A DNA stretch of 64,000 bases from JBEVJC01 sp040510375 (lineage in GTDB: Bacteria; Bacteroidota; Bacteroidia; Chitinophagales; Chitinophagaceae). Made by a program: the position numbers and the translations under genes. The first letter of the stretch is position 1. The number at the start of each line of letters is the position of its first letter. The notes under the pieces were generated by a model, which worked only from the letters and a program-made list of their open reading frames with translations, was not told the origin of the DNA and ran no database searches. Positions 44,617-54,400 of the stretch are shown piece after piece. The stretch lies in the NCBI GenBank assembly GCA_040510375.1, contig JBEVJC010000022.1, forward strand, positions 1-64,000. The letters run 5' to 3'.

Positions 44617-45255
44617 TTAAAGTTTACGTATCAGGTATAGTCCGTCTCGAAGTGTAATCATCATTTTTTCTATATCGTTACGGCCAAGGATGTAGTCGTT
44701 GAATTCACTGATGGCTTTTGCGTTCTTCCCTTTAACAGGTTCTTCAAACACCTCGCCGTGAAAGAATACGTTATCGGCTAAGATAAACCCGTTTTTCCTC
44801 AATCGGGGAAAAACCAGGTTAAAATATTCACTATATGATACTTTATCGGCATCCATAAATACAAGATCCCATTGTTCATCGAGTGCAGGAATGATCTCCG
44901 ACGCCATCCCTGTATGTACCCTGATCTTGTGGCCAATGGGCGACCGGTTAAAGAAACCGGTTGCAGTCGCGGTTTCCTCTTCCCTTATATCAATCGTATG
45001 CAGGATGCCATCTTCAGTCAGTCCGGCCGCAAGGCAAAGCGCACTGTACCCCGTAAACGTACCGATCTCCAGAACCCTTGACGGACGTATCATCCAGCTG
45101 AGCATTTCCAGCCACTTACCCTGGAGATGACCACTTAACATGTGGTGGTGCGGATGATTGTCCAACGTAAAACCAGCGATCTCCCTCAGCAACGGGTCAT
45201 CGGATGAAGTATGTTTCTCCGCATACGATTGGACAAGGGGATTAATCAGTTCCAC
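44617..45255 (-). CDS. Class I SAM-dependent O-methyltransferase
   Basis: 212 aa. The Rossmann motif RVLEIGTFTGYSALCLA and LVFMDADKVSY are those of caffeoyl-CoA/catechol O-methyltransferases, which need a divalent metal; EEPVKGKNAKAI is the family-typical loop. The substrate is unknown. It sits in a tight run: symporter (19 bp gap) upstream, glucosaminidase (9 bp gap) downstream. Confidence 0.9.
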   Translation of the reverse strand: MELINPLVQSYAEKHTSSDDPLLREIAGFTLDNHPHHHMLSGHLQGKWLEMLSWMIRPSRVLEIGTFTGYSALCLAAGLTEDGILHTIDIREEETATATGFFNRSPIGHKIRVHTGMASEIIPALDEQWDLVFMDADKVSYSEYFNLVFPRLRKNGFILADNVFFHGEVFEEPVKGKNAKAISEFNDYILGRNDIEKMMITLRDGLYLIRKL

Positions 45256-45274
45256 TGTTTTTTTTCCAAAGATA

Positions 45275-46807
45275 CTAACTCACGGCCTTGGGTGTACCTG
45301 GTAAGGCCGGTTTCGAGGAAAGCAGCAGCAGGCCGGTGAAGGTCAGAAAGCCATTGACAATCAGTAATTCAGGACCAAATTTGAAATTGCCGAATAACAG
45401 CGACTGGTTCCATTCAAGCACCAGGCAGAGCAGTGGCGCCATGACACAAACCAGGGGTACCAGCCGATCGTTGACACTTCGTTTTGTAAGGATGCCAAAG
45501 GTGAACAAACCAAGGAGCGGACCATATGTATATGCCGCAACTTTCAGGATCACATCAATCATACTCCGGCTGTCGATCCAGTTGAAGACCATCACAAATA
45601 CCAGGAAGATCCCTGCAAAAACAAGGTGCACCCGCTGGCGGATTTTTTTCTTTTCCGGATCCGACCAGTTTGTTTTACGCTGCATACCAATTATATCAAT
45701 ACAGAAAGAAGAAGTAAGTGCAGTGATGGCGCCATCGGCACTGGGGAAAAGTGCAGAGATAAGCGCAATGATAAAGATCACGGAAACCACGGGCGGCATA
45801 TGATGCAGGGCAATTGCCGGGAAAAGTTTATCACCGCCTACCACCTGTCCGTTTAACATGTATTCTGTTACGGGCTTACCGTCGACAAGATGGGTTACAT
45901 TACCCGCACCAAGGCTTTCGGCGTACAGGTAGAGAAGTCCGCCCAGTACAAGGAACAACATAATAACAAAGATCAGGATAACCGAAAGGGTGATTACATT
46001 TTTCTGGGAGTCCTTCAACCTCCGGACAGAAATATTCTTCTGCATCATTTCCTGGTCCATCCCCGTCATGGTGATTGTTATAAACGCACCGGCAAGAATC
46101 TGTTTCACAAAAAATAATTTACTGCCGGGATCAGTGAAGAAAATTTTAGAATACCCGCTATTGCCCATTTCGGTCAATGCCGAACCAAGGCTGGTATCCA
46201 TCGCATGCAGGATATACACCACACAAACCACCAGGCCAGTCAGCATGAATGTGGTTTGCAGGGTATCAGTAAACACAATTGTTTTAACACCGCCCTCGTA
46301 GGTATAGATCAGGATCATTACAAGGATGATCAGTGTGGTGACCCAGAACGGAACATCAAAACTGGAAAGGATTGCATCCTGCAGGATTTTCACCACCAGG
46401 TATAATCTGGCCGTTGCACCAAGCGTTCGTGAGAGAATAAAAAATGAAGCACCGGTTTTATAAGAACGGAATCCAAGTCGGGAGCTCAGGTAATTATAAA
46501 TGGAAGTGAGATTGAGTTTATAGTAAAGGGGCAGCAACACATAGGCAATTATTACATACCCAACCAGGTAACCCAGCATGATCTGGAAATAAGCAAAGGA
46601 ATCCTTGCCTACGCCACCCGGTACACTGACAAAGGTTACACCCGACAGCGAAGTGCCGATCATCCCGAATGCCACCAGCATCCAGTTACTGTTCCTGTTG
46701 CCGATAAAAAAAGATTCATTGTTGGAATTGCGGGAAGTGTACCAGGCAACCACCAGTAAAATGATAAAGTATCCGATTACGAAGGAAAAGAGTAGGCCGG
46801 CCGACAT
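45275..46807 (-). CDS. Sodium:solute symporter family protein
   Basis: 510 aa with about 13 transmembrane helices (the first two at residues 1-20 and 45-65). Family features include NRNSNWMLVAFGMIGTSLSGVTFVSVPG, a central TGMDQEMMQKN stretch and LISALFPSADGAITAL. It takes up a small solute with Na+; the substrate cannot be read. It heads the four-gene run to hpt. Confidence 0.93.
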   Translation of the reverse strand: MSAGLLFSFVIGYFIILLVVAWYTSRNSNNESFFIGNRNSNWMLVAFGMIGTSLSGVTFVSVPGGVGKDSFAYFQIMLGYLVGYVIIAYVLLPLYYKLNLTSIYNYLSSRLGFRSYKTGASFFILSRTLGATARLYLVVKILQDAILSSFDVPFWVTTLIILVMILIYTYEGGVKTIVFTDTLQTTFMLTGLVVCVVYILHAMDTSLGSALTEMGNSGYSKIFFTDPGSKLFFVKQILAGAFITITMTGMDQEMMQKNISVRRLKDSQKNVITLSVILIFVIMLFLVLGGLLYLYAESLGAGNVTHLVDGKPVTEYMLNGQVVGGDKLFPAIALHHMPPVVSVIFIIALISALFPSADGAITALTSSFCIDIIGMQRKTNWSDPEKKKIRQRVHLVFAGIFLVFVMVFNWIDSRSMIDVILKVAAYTYGPLLGLFTFGILTKRSVNDRLVPLVCVMAPLLCLVLEWNQSLLFGNFKFGPELLIVNGFLTFTGLLLLSSKPALPGTPKAVS

Positions 46808-46857
46808 AGAATATTAATTTTATGAGATCATTGCACCGTGGGAGCGGTTACAATTTT

Positions 46858-46886
46858 TTGAAGGTAAACAAATTTCCATTTCTTTG
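46858..46886 (+). promoter_or_regulatory. Candidate promoter of the LOG-family gene
   Basis: TTG (46858-46860), 18 bp, TTTCTTTG (46879-46886; one mismatch to TAnnTTTG), followed by CTGC. The leader would be about 10 nt. Confidence 0.35.
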
Positions 46887-46901
46887 CTGCAAACTTGTTT
46901 T

Positions 46902-47447
46902 ATGGCTGTTCGTACTGTAGCAGTGTTCTGTGGTTCGAAAAATGGAAAAGATCCTTTGTATGCAACACATACAGCAAGTCTGGGTGTGATGCTGGCCGAA
47001 CACGGAATCGGCATCGTGTATGGCGGCGGTAATGTTGGTATCATGGGAATCATTGCCGACTCGGTGATGCAGGCTGGCGGTAAGGTTACGGGCGTGATCC
47101 CCGAAGTGCTTGTTGCCTGGGAACGCCAGCATACCTCCATCACGGAATTATTTGTGGTGAACAATATGCACGACCGGAAAAAAATGATGTATGAACTTTC
47201 CGATGCTGCTATAATCCTTCCGGGTGGTTTTGGCACACTTGATGAATTGTTTGAAATGATCACATGGAACCAGCTTTCAATTCACGACAAACATATTTAT
47301 ATCCTGAACACAAATGGCTTTTACGACCAGCTCATCGCGCATATCGGCAAAATGCAGCAGGAAGGTTTCCTTTATGAAGCTGCAACAGAACGGCTCAGCG
47401 TAAAGCCGGATCCCGCGGGCATTATAGAACTGTTACTGGGAAAATGA
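46902..47447 (+). CDS. LOG-family protein (cytokinin riboside 5'-monophosphate phosphoribohydrolase type)
   Basis: 181 aa. A Rossmann-fold nucleotide hydrolase with VAVFCGS at the N-terminus, GGGNVGIMG and PGGFGTLDE (residues 107-115). It removes the ribose phosphate from adenine nucleotides such as AMP derivatives. The ATG at 46902 is chosen over 46884 because the family N-terminus starts there. The last codons share sequence with the tandem repeat downstream. Confidence 0.93.
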   Translation: MAVRTVAVFCGSKNGKDPLYATHTASLGVMLAEHGIGIVYGGGNVGIMGIIADSVMQAGGKVTGVIPEVLVAWERQHTSITELFVVNNMHDRKKMMYELSDAAIILPGGFGTLDELFEMITWNQLSIHDKHIYILNTNGFYDQLIAHIGKMQQEGFLYEAATERLSVKPDPAGIIELLLGK

Positions 47448-47625
47448 AATCTCTGTTGCCCGGTAAGCGGCATAACGGAACTGTTGCCGGAAACTGAAAT
47501 CTCTGTTGCCCGGTTAAGCGGCACTACAGAACTGTTGCCGGAAACTGAAATCTCTGTTGCCCGGTAAGCGGCACTACAGAACTGTTGCCCGAAACTGATA
47601 TCCTTGTTACCCCATAAGCCAGCAT
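47427..47625. repeat. Tandem repeat of about 50 bp, four copies, starting inside the LOG gene end
   Basis: Units begin at 47427, 47478, 47529 and 47579 (periods 51, 51 and 50). A core unit holds GAACTGTTGCC, CTGAAATCTCTGTTGCCCGG and AAGCGGCA. The first unit includes the last codons and stop of the LOG gene, the next two are nearly identical, and the fourth is degenerate. Confidence 0.9.
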
Positions 47626-47632
47626 TGAAAAC

Positions 47633-48262
47633 TCAGCGCTTATTCCTTCCCTGGAACAACCCGATATTTACCCCTGCCCTGATTATGGGAGCAAGATCTA
47701 CCCGCTGATCGTTGGGATTGTCGGGATTGTAGCTCACATTGACATACGGTGAGTTTACGTTTTTCAGTACATCGAAAAGAAGCGAGATATAGAAAAAAGT
47801 ATTCGATCCCGGTTCACGGCCTTGCGCTAGTCCCGCTCCAAGGAGTAATGAATTTGTACCGGTAGTCTGCCGTTCCTGCTGATAGCTGCTGCCAGGTGCC
47901 GGAATATATTTGAGGGTCGTAAAATTATGTTCGAACTGGCCCTGTACAAAAAGGAATTTCACCGGATACAATCTTGTAAATACACCGGGTCCGTACACCG
48001 TCTGCCTTACCTTGTCATCGTACTGATAATAATCCCTCGACCCATTATATAAAAAATTAAAGGCAACTCCCGCATCGACCCTATCGGTAAGGGTATATCC
48101 CAGTACCGGATTAGCGCCAAGTAAGGTCTGCCCGTTGAAGAATGAAAGCGTTAAACTCCCTCCGGTAAACAACCGTTCTTTTTCAAATCCCGTTTTTTCA
48201 TCCTGTGCATTTGCAGTAAGTAGCAGGAAGGTTGATAGTGCGACCAGTGTGATTTTTCTCAT
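47633..48262 (-). CDS. Small outer-membrane beta-barrel protein
   Basis: 209 aa with a signal peptide (LVALSTFLLLTANAQ) and alternating-residue strands typical of a small porin-like barrel (FTGGSLTLSFFNGQTLLGANPVLGY; AGVAFNFLYNGS). No catalytic motif. Function unknown. It starts 10 bp after the small membrane protein gene and ends just before the tandem repeat. Confidence 0.8.
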   Translation of the reverse strand: MRKITLVALSTFLLLTANAQDEKTGFEKERLFTGGSLTLSFFNGQTLLGANPVLGYTLTDRVDAGVAFNFLYNGSRDYYQYDDKVRQTVYGPGVFTRLYPVKFLFVQGQFEHNFTTLKYIPAPGSSYQQERQTTGTNSLLLGAGLAQGREPGSNTFFYISLLFDVLKNVNSPYVNVSYNPDNPNDQRVDLAPIIRAGVNIGLFQGRNKR

Positions 48263-48272
48263 GGGTAACTTT

Positions 48273-48764
48273 TTATTTTTTGGTAAACTCTGCCTGCTCT
48301 TCCCAGTTCAGCTCCAGCTGCCCGCTGATTTTTTTACCGCGGGGCCAGGACGACAGGATGAGTCCAAGTAAAACCGCGGCAAGGGCCAGGAACGGGAAAC
48401 TGCCGGTAAGCAGGTACAGTGTCAGCGTAATCCATGCAGGTGTTTCTGTCACCAGCAGGTACAAAACAAACGATTTACGGAAGATGTTTAATTTATCCGA
48501 ATCGGATTTTAAAGAATTTTTAGCTTTATTGATTCCATCTGCCAGGATCTTTTTTCCAACAAGGAGGAATATAAAAGCGAATGTCATCATTAATGTAAGT
48601 ACGATGGTATGGTATTCATTGATTCCAGGTACCAATGGGCCATAATTCTCAATAACGACAATCACCCCCACCAGGTACAACACAAGACTGGCCACCATTG
48701 CCACAGTAATTATCTTCAGTAACCTGATGGTCTGCGCTGTCTGGGTTCCCGTTTCATCCGCCAT
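48273..48764 (-). CDS. Four-helix membrane protein, function unknown
   Basis: 163 aa with about four transmembrane segments (residues 15-40, 48-68, 97-118 and 121-140) and a charged hydrophilic C-terminus. The ATG at 48764 shares a base with the stop of the FAD oxidase gene (TGATG), indicating coupling. I recognise no family. Confidence 0.75.
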   Translation of the reverse strand: MADETGTQTAQTIRLLKIITVAMVASLVLYLVGVIVVIENYGPLVPGINEYHTIVLTLMMTFAFIFLLVGKKILADGINKAKNSLKSDSDKLNIFRKSFVLYLLVTETPAWITLTLYLLTGSFPFLALAAVLLGLILSSWPRGKKISGQLELNWEEQAEFTKK

Positions 48765-50182
48765 CACGCATCAAAAATTTTACCTGCATTGAGAATATTG
48801 TGTGGATCAAATACCTTTTTAATCCCGCGCATCAGTTCAAGTTGCGCTTCTTTAAAAACAATACTCATGTAGGGTTTCTGTATAAGACCAATGCCGTGTT
48901 CACCGCTGATGGTACCACCCAGGCTCTTTACCAGTTCAAACAGTGCCGACAGGATCAACGTCATTTCCGCATTGCCATGGCTATTGGGTGTTCCTTCTTT
49001 CCTGATCCGGATATGCAGGTTACCATCGCCGGCATGCCCATAACAAACCGCCTGGAACCCGTATTGGATTCCGAGTTCCTTCACACCCTTAACCAGCTTT
49101 GGTAATTCGGCGCGGGGAACAACGGTATCTTCCTCGATGGTGAACCCCGCCAGTTTAACTGCCTCCGCTGTGCGCCTGCGCAGCTTCCATAACTCAGCCT
49201 TCTGCTGGGCATCATCGGCAAAGAACACTTCACCACCTTCATATAACATCATCAGCTCCGCGATCTGTTCCATTTCACCCATCAGCACCTCAGGATTATT
49301 TCCATCCACTTCAATGATAAGATGCGCAGCAATATCATCTGTGACCGGCACGGCATAACTATCCACCATTTTACTGACGATCTTCAACGCATCAATCTCC
49401 ACCAGCTCAAGGGCGCTGGGTGTAAAGCCTGCCCGGAAAATTGCACTGACCGCTTCACTTGCTTTTTCGAGCGACTGAAACGGTACCAGCATCAGCAGGT
49501 CGAACCGGGGAAGGGGAATCAAACGCAGCACAATCCTGGTAACCACCCCAAGTGTTCCTTCACTGCCCACCATCAGCTGGGTCAGGTTATAACCAGTCGA
49601 ATTTTTTAAAACATTGGAGCCTGTCCAGATCACATCACCATTTGGAAGTACAACTTCCAGGTTAAGCACATAATCTTTCACCACTCCGTATTTAACAGCC
49701 TTGGGACCACCACTGTTCTCTGCTACATTACCACCAATAAAACAGGATCCACGACTGCTTGGATCGGGTGGATAGAACAAGCCTTTTTCACGGACCGCAT
49801 TCTGTAATACCTCCGTAATAACTCCGGGTTCAGTTGTAACCTGCAGATTCCGTTCATCAATTTCGATGATGGAATTCATTCTTTCCGTTGATAGTAATAC
49901 ACCGCCAAGATGCGGAAGGGCTCCGCCACTTAAACCCGTACCTGCGCCCCTGGGAGTAACCGGTATACGGTTGTTATGGCAGATCTGCATGATGGCACTG
50001 ATTTCAGCAGTTGTTCGCGGCTTCAGCACTACATCTGGCAGGTAACTCAGTTTTTCTGTCTCGTCATGCGAATAATGTAACAGCGATTCCCTGTCTACAT
50101 ATACATATTCATCGCCGCAGATGTCCCTGAAAGCCCCGAGCTGTTCCATCGCCGGAGTAAGAGCCTTGATATCTTCAGTCAT
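48764..50182 (-). CDS. FAD-linked oxidase (GlcD/D-lactate dehydrogenase type)
   Basis: 472 aa. An N-terminal FAD_binding_4 domain (TPRGAGTGLSGGALP; GSEGTLGVVTRIVL) and a C-terminal FAD-oxidase domain (CYGHAGDGNLHIRI; GTISGEHGIGLIQKPYM). It oxidises a 2-hydroxy acid such as glycolate or D-lactate. It is followed by two small genes in the same direction. The GlcE/GlcF partners are not in the window. Confidence 0.9.
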   Translation of the reverse strand: MTEDIKALTPAMEQLGAFRDICGDEYVYVDRESLLHYSHDETEKLSYLPDVVLKPRTTAEISAIMQICHNNRIPVTPRGAGTGLSGGALPHLGGVLLSTERMNSIIEIDERNLQVTTEPGVITEVLQNAVREKGLFYPPDPSSRGSCFIGGNVAENSGGPKAVKYGVVKDYVLNLEVVLPNGDVIWTGSNVLKNSTGYNLTQLMVGSEGTLGVVTRIVLRLIPLPRFDLLMLVPFQSLEKASEAVSAIFRAGFTPSALELVEIDALKIVSKMVDSYAVPVTDDIAAHLIIEVDGNNPEVLMGEMEQIAELMMLYEGGEVFFADDAQQKAELWKLRRRTAEAVKLAGFTIEEDTVVPRAELPKLVKGVKELGIQYGFQAVCYGHAGDGNLHIRIRKEGTPNSHGNAEMTLILSALFELVKSLGGTISGEHGIGLIQKPYMSIVFKEAQLELMRGIKKVFDPHNILNAGKIFDA

Positions 50183-50315
50183 TTATAATTTTTAGGTGGT
50201 CGCTGTAAAAATCGGGAAAAAAAGAACGCGAACCACACCGGAATAAGGATGCAGCACCGATTCTGTACACGATCACCCGTAAGTAGGCCAGATGGCAGTT
50301 AATATGTATATGAGG

Positions 50316-51392
50316 TTAGTTCTTGAATGTGGGACAAAGTGATTGCCTGCGGTCGCCCTTGTATTGATCAAATACACCTTGTTTTACCAGGGAAAATTCG
50401 AAAGCCCCGCGACTGGCATTGTAATTTTTTAAGGTAGAGACCGTAACATCATAGGTAAACGTGAAAACATAATCTTTCACACCGAGCCCGATCATCGGGA
50501 TCACAGCGTCGGTGCTGCGATAATAAAGACCTGCCACCAGGATATTTTCTCCTTCGCCCGAAAGGTTATAATGTGCGTTCGCACCTATCAGCCATTCGGT
50601 GGATTTAGCCTGCAGGGAAAAATAACTGTTTGGATTAAGGATTACCTGGTCGTTCAGTTTGAAGCTTCCATTCAGGAAGGCTGTATGCCGGACCGGTACA
50701 CGGTTATCCACCCCGGGCTGCTGGTCGAAAAACGACTCACGCGGACGGTTGAGATGATGGGAAGAAAAACCCATGTTAACATAGGTATTCTCATCCGGGA
50801 AATAGGCATAGTTAAGTCCTGCCTGGATATCCAGGTAGTTGACATTATTGGCTGCCAGTGCTACACTGGTAGGAAGTTTGGAATCAAAAAAATGACCATC
50901 AAACTGATCGGGGAATTTGAGATTGGAAACATTAATCTGTTTGTTGGCATAACCAACATTGAAACCAAGACTCAGTAAACTTCCGAGGTTGAGCATCTGG
51001 TGGTAGGCCACTGATCCGTACACCCTGGTAGAAGTGAGGTTACCGCTTCCCGCTACATCGCGAAGGATCAGTCCACCCACACCCATCCAGCCATCGGTAT
51101 TTCCATTGGTCATGACCTGCGCATCACCAAAAGCACTCATGGTTTTATATGGCACGGACATGATGGATGACCATTGGTTACGGTAATTGACACCCACGCG
51201 GTAATCACCATCCGGCTGAAACCCTGTATTGGCGGGATTTGTAAGCAACGGCGAATTCATGAACTGCGAAAAATGCAGATCCTGTGCCCACCCCGCATTA
51301 GTAATCCCTCCCAATACTGCCAGTATTAAGATTCGTTGAAGCAGCCCGCCTGCTTGCTTGTCCTGTTTCACTGTTACACACTCTTTTCTCAC
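50316..51392 (-). CDS. PorP/SprF-family type IX secretion membrane protein
   Basis: 358 aa. A signal peptide (LAVLGGITNAGWAQ) and the family start QDLHFSQFMNSPLLTNPANTGF, then strands of an outer-membrane barrel. SprF/PorP proteins anchor or export large T9SS surface proteins in Bacteroidota. It lies 24 bp after the giant PKD protein gene, the usual pairing. Confidence 0.93.
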   Translation of the reverse strand: MRKECVTVKQDKQAGGLLQRILILAVLGGITNAGWAQDLHFSQFMNSPLLTNPANTGFQPDGDYRVGVNYRNQWSSIMSVPYKTMSAFGDAQVMTNGNTDGWMGVGGLILRDVAGSGNLTSTRVYGSVAYHQMLNLGSLLSLGFNVGYANKQINVSNLKFPDQFDGHFFDSKLPTSVALAANNVNYLDIQAGLNYAYFPDENTYVNMGFSSHHLNRPRESFFDQQPGVDNRVPVRHTAFLNGSFKLNDQVILNPNSYFSLQAKSTEWLIGANAHYNLSGEGENILVAGLYYRSTDAVIPMIGLGVKDYVFTFTYDVTVSTLKNYNASRGAFEFSLVKQGVFDQYKGDRRQSLCPTFKN

Positions 51393-51416
51393 GTTGGCTC
51401 CTTTTTATTATGAACG

Positions 51417-54400
51417 TTATCGTATTAACGTAATATCTCCCGTTTTGGTCGCCTTGGTACCATCGAAAAATTCAACCGCAAGCGTATAGGCGTATACGTC
51501 CATCGGCTGGATAACTCCACCAACGCGACCATCCCAACCCTGGTTACGACTGCTGGTTTCGAAAACTTTTTTCCCCTGCCTGTTATAAATCGTGAACATG
51601 ATTTTTGCAATTCCATATCCCCTCGGCATGGCAATACTGTTTATATCATTACTCATTGGTGTGAATGCATTGGGAACGTCAAGGGCTGGTTCCACCAGGG
51701 TTGTAACATCCTGGCAGGTTGTATCCGGACAATCAAGCCGGTTGAAAGCAACCAGGCAGGCGGTGAATACTCCGGGTGAATTGTACTGGTGTGTTACATC
51801 GGCCCTTGAAGTAGTAGCCAGTGTATCCCCATCACCGAAGATCCAGACAAAGCGGATGGCATTGGCCGACGATGTGTTCCGGAAGACGTTTGGCGTATTC
51901 AATACCGGTGTAACAGGTGTATAAGTGAACGAGGCAAGCGGGCCTTCCAGTACAATGATTGTAGTATAAGTTGTATCGGTCAGGTTACAGGTATTTGGAT
52001 TATTTGCAACCATCCTGATGGTATAGGTGCCAGGTGTAGTATAGATATGCACCGGATTGGCCAGGGTGGACGTATTGTCGGCCGATGTTGAGTCACCAAA
52101 ATCCCATTCAAAATTCAGTCCCCCGATAGTAGCACTGCTATTAAATACCGCTTCATAAATCGCACAACCCTGCGGTGGTGTGGTAAACTGTGCATCAACA
52201 TTGGCAGCTACGTTGATTGGTATCACCAGGGAGTCGGGATTATTACAATAAGCCGTATCATTTAACACCAGGCGTACAACGTATGGACCAGTTGCAGGGA
52301 AGGTATGGGTTATAGGTGCTGTGCCCGAAACCACACGAGGGCTGCCATCGCCAAAATCCCAGATAAACGAGGAATCAGTAAATGGCCTTGTAGGGTCGGT
52401 AAATGAATTATTATTAAACCGGAATTCGAGCGAGTTACAGGCTCCGGTCTTTACAAAGTCCGCCAAAAGATTTGCTTTAAGGTCACCTACCCGGATATTT
52501 ATATAAGAAGTATCACGTTGATTACAACTGGCAGGATCAATAGCGATCAGCATTACCCTGTAATCACCGACTGTATTATAAGTATGATCTTGTGAATAAC
52601 CAGCTGCTGCGGGTAATGGACCAACGATTGGTGATCCGTCACCAAAATCCCAGATATATTCAGTCGCATTCCTTACGATATCAGTAAATGTTACCAGCAG
52701 CGGAAGGCAACCTGCAGTATCACGGGGTACACCACCGATGGCGGATTGTACTTCAACACCCACACCTGCAAGGTTAAAAGCGATCTTGGCCATACCCAGG
52801 TTACAGCCCAGGTTGGCAAGAGCTCCGTTGGTTGGCATGTAAGCACCGGGTGTGGTAGGCGGAACCCCGCCCCCACCGCAGTTGGCACACATTGCCTGGT
52901 AGATCACGCCGTTGCGGTCGAAACGACTGGTACCTCCATCAACGTGATCACTTAGTCCACCGTTCTGTCCAAAATAACTGGCGAACAAAGGACCGGGACC
53001 AACCGCATCACGGCGTAAAACAAAAAAGTAAAAATCCTGGCCATCCGGTCCGCCCCGCGGAAACGGAAGTGCGTCAGGAGTTACGGGCATGCCCGCTGTT
53101 CCGGAATTCAGATAACCGGTGGAAACCTGTCCGCCCCATCCGGATACATACACATTTTCACAACGGTCGACAAGGAATGCAGTGGGCGAAATATTCGGCC
53201 GGGTTGCATTGGGCGAACCAAAGGTAGTTCGATATATAAATGTTGAAAGATCAGGCTGGAGTTTTGCAATGAACTGTTTGGCATTTGCCACGCTGTAACC
53301 TGCGTTGATGACAGATATGTTGCCGGTAGTGGTGCCCATTACATAAGGATACCCGAAACGGTCGAACTGGATGCCGTATAACTGGTCGATAACATTGGTG
53401 CCAATCCAGGTTGACCTTATAATGGAACCGCCGTTACTACTCACCTGGGCCACAAATCCGTCGATACCATCAGGTGCAAACTGTGAAGGTCCTACTGTGC
53501 CAGCATGGGAACCGGGAAGGTTAGCACTTTCGGTGCCACCTGCAACATAGATATCGCCTGTGGGAGCCAGTGCAAGTACGTATGCAGCGTCATTACCGCT
53601 GCCACCAAGATAACTGGCAAATATCCTGTTACTGAGCGTTGAATTGAACTTCAGCAGCAGGCCATCCTGTTTGCCCCCGATTGTTGGCTGGAAGGAACCA
53701 GTTGTAATTGCACTGAGACTCGTTGAACTGGTACTGGAAGCAACCAGAATATTACCGGCACCATCCAGTATTACTTCACTGCGACCATCATCCCCATAAT
53801 TTTGCTGCAGTGATGTGGTACCACTCCGGTTAACCGAAATATTTACACCGTCATTTCCTTCACCACCCACTTTCACCGAACCGATCAGTCCGGTACCGGC
53901 AGCATTTAATTTCGTTATAACAACATCGTATCCGAGACCCAGGGTACTGGCAGATCCCCTGACCGGATAGTTGGGCGAATTGGACCGGCCGGCAATTACC
54001 AGGTTGCCATCATTGTCCACCACAAGGCTATGCGGTTGTTCATTGCCGGTGCCACCCACATAGGTAGCATATACAAGGGCACTGCCATTTGCATTCAGTT
54101 TCATTACGGCAATATCAATCTTGCCAGGTGCATCGCCACTATTATTTCCCGGATCATAATTTTCCTGGAATGCGCCGGGAGTGGCCGGGAAACCTGAACG
54201 GAACATAATGCCACCACCATAAAAACTTCCGTCCGGACCATAGGTAGCAGTGAATCCCCAGTTGGTGGTTGATGCACCGGAGAAGGAGCAGAAGATGAGC
54301 GTTGGATCAATTACCAGGGTAGAATTTTTGTCGTATGATTTCACATCAAAACTGACAATATTATTTTTGACAACATATTTGCTGTTTACTTCTTTTCGTT

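Noticed and set aside
47427..47625. Possible CRISPR array
   Set aside because: The units are contiguous and nearly identical over their full length, with no unique spacers and no cas genes.
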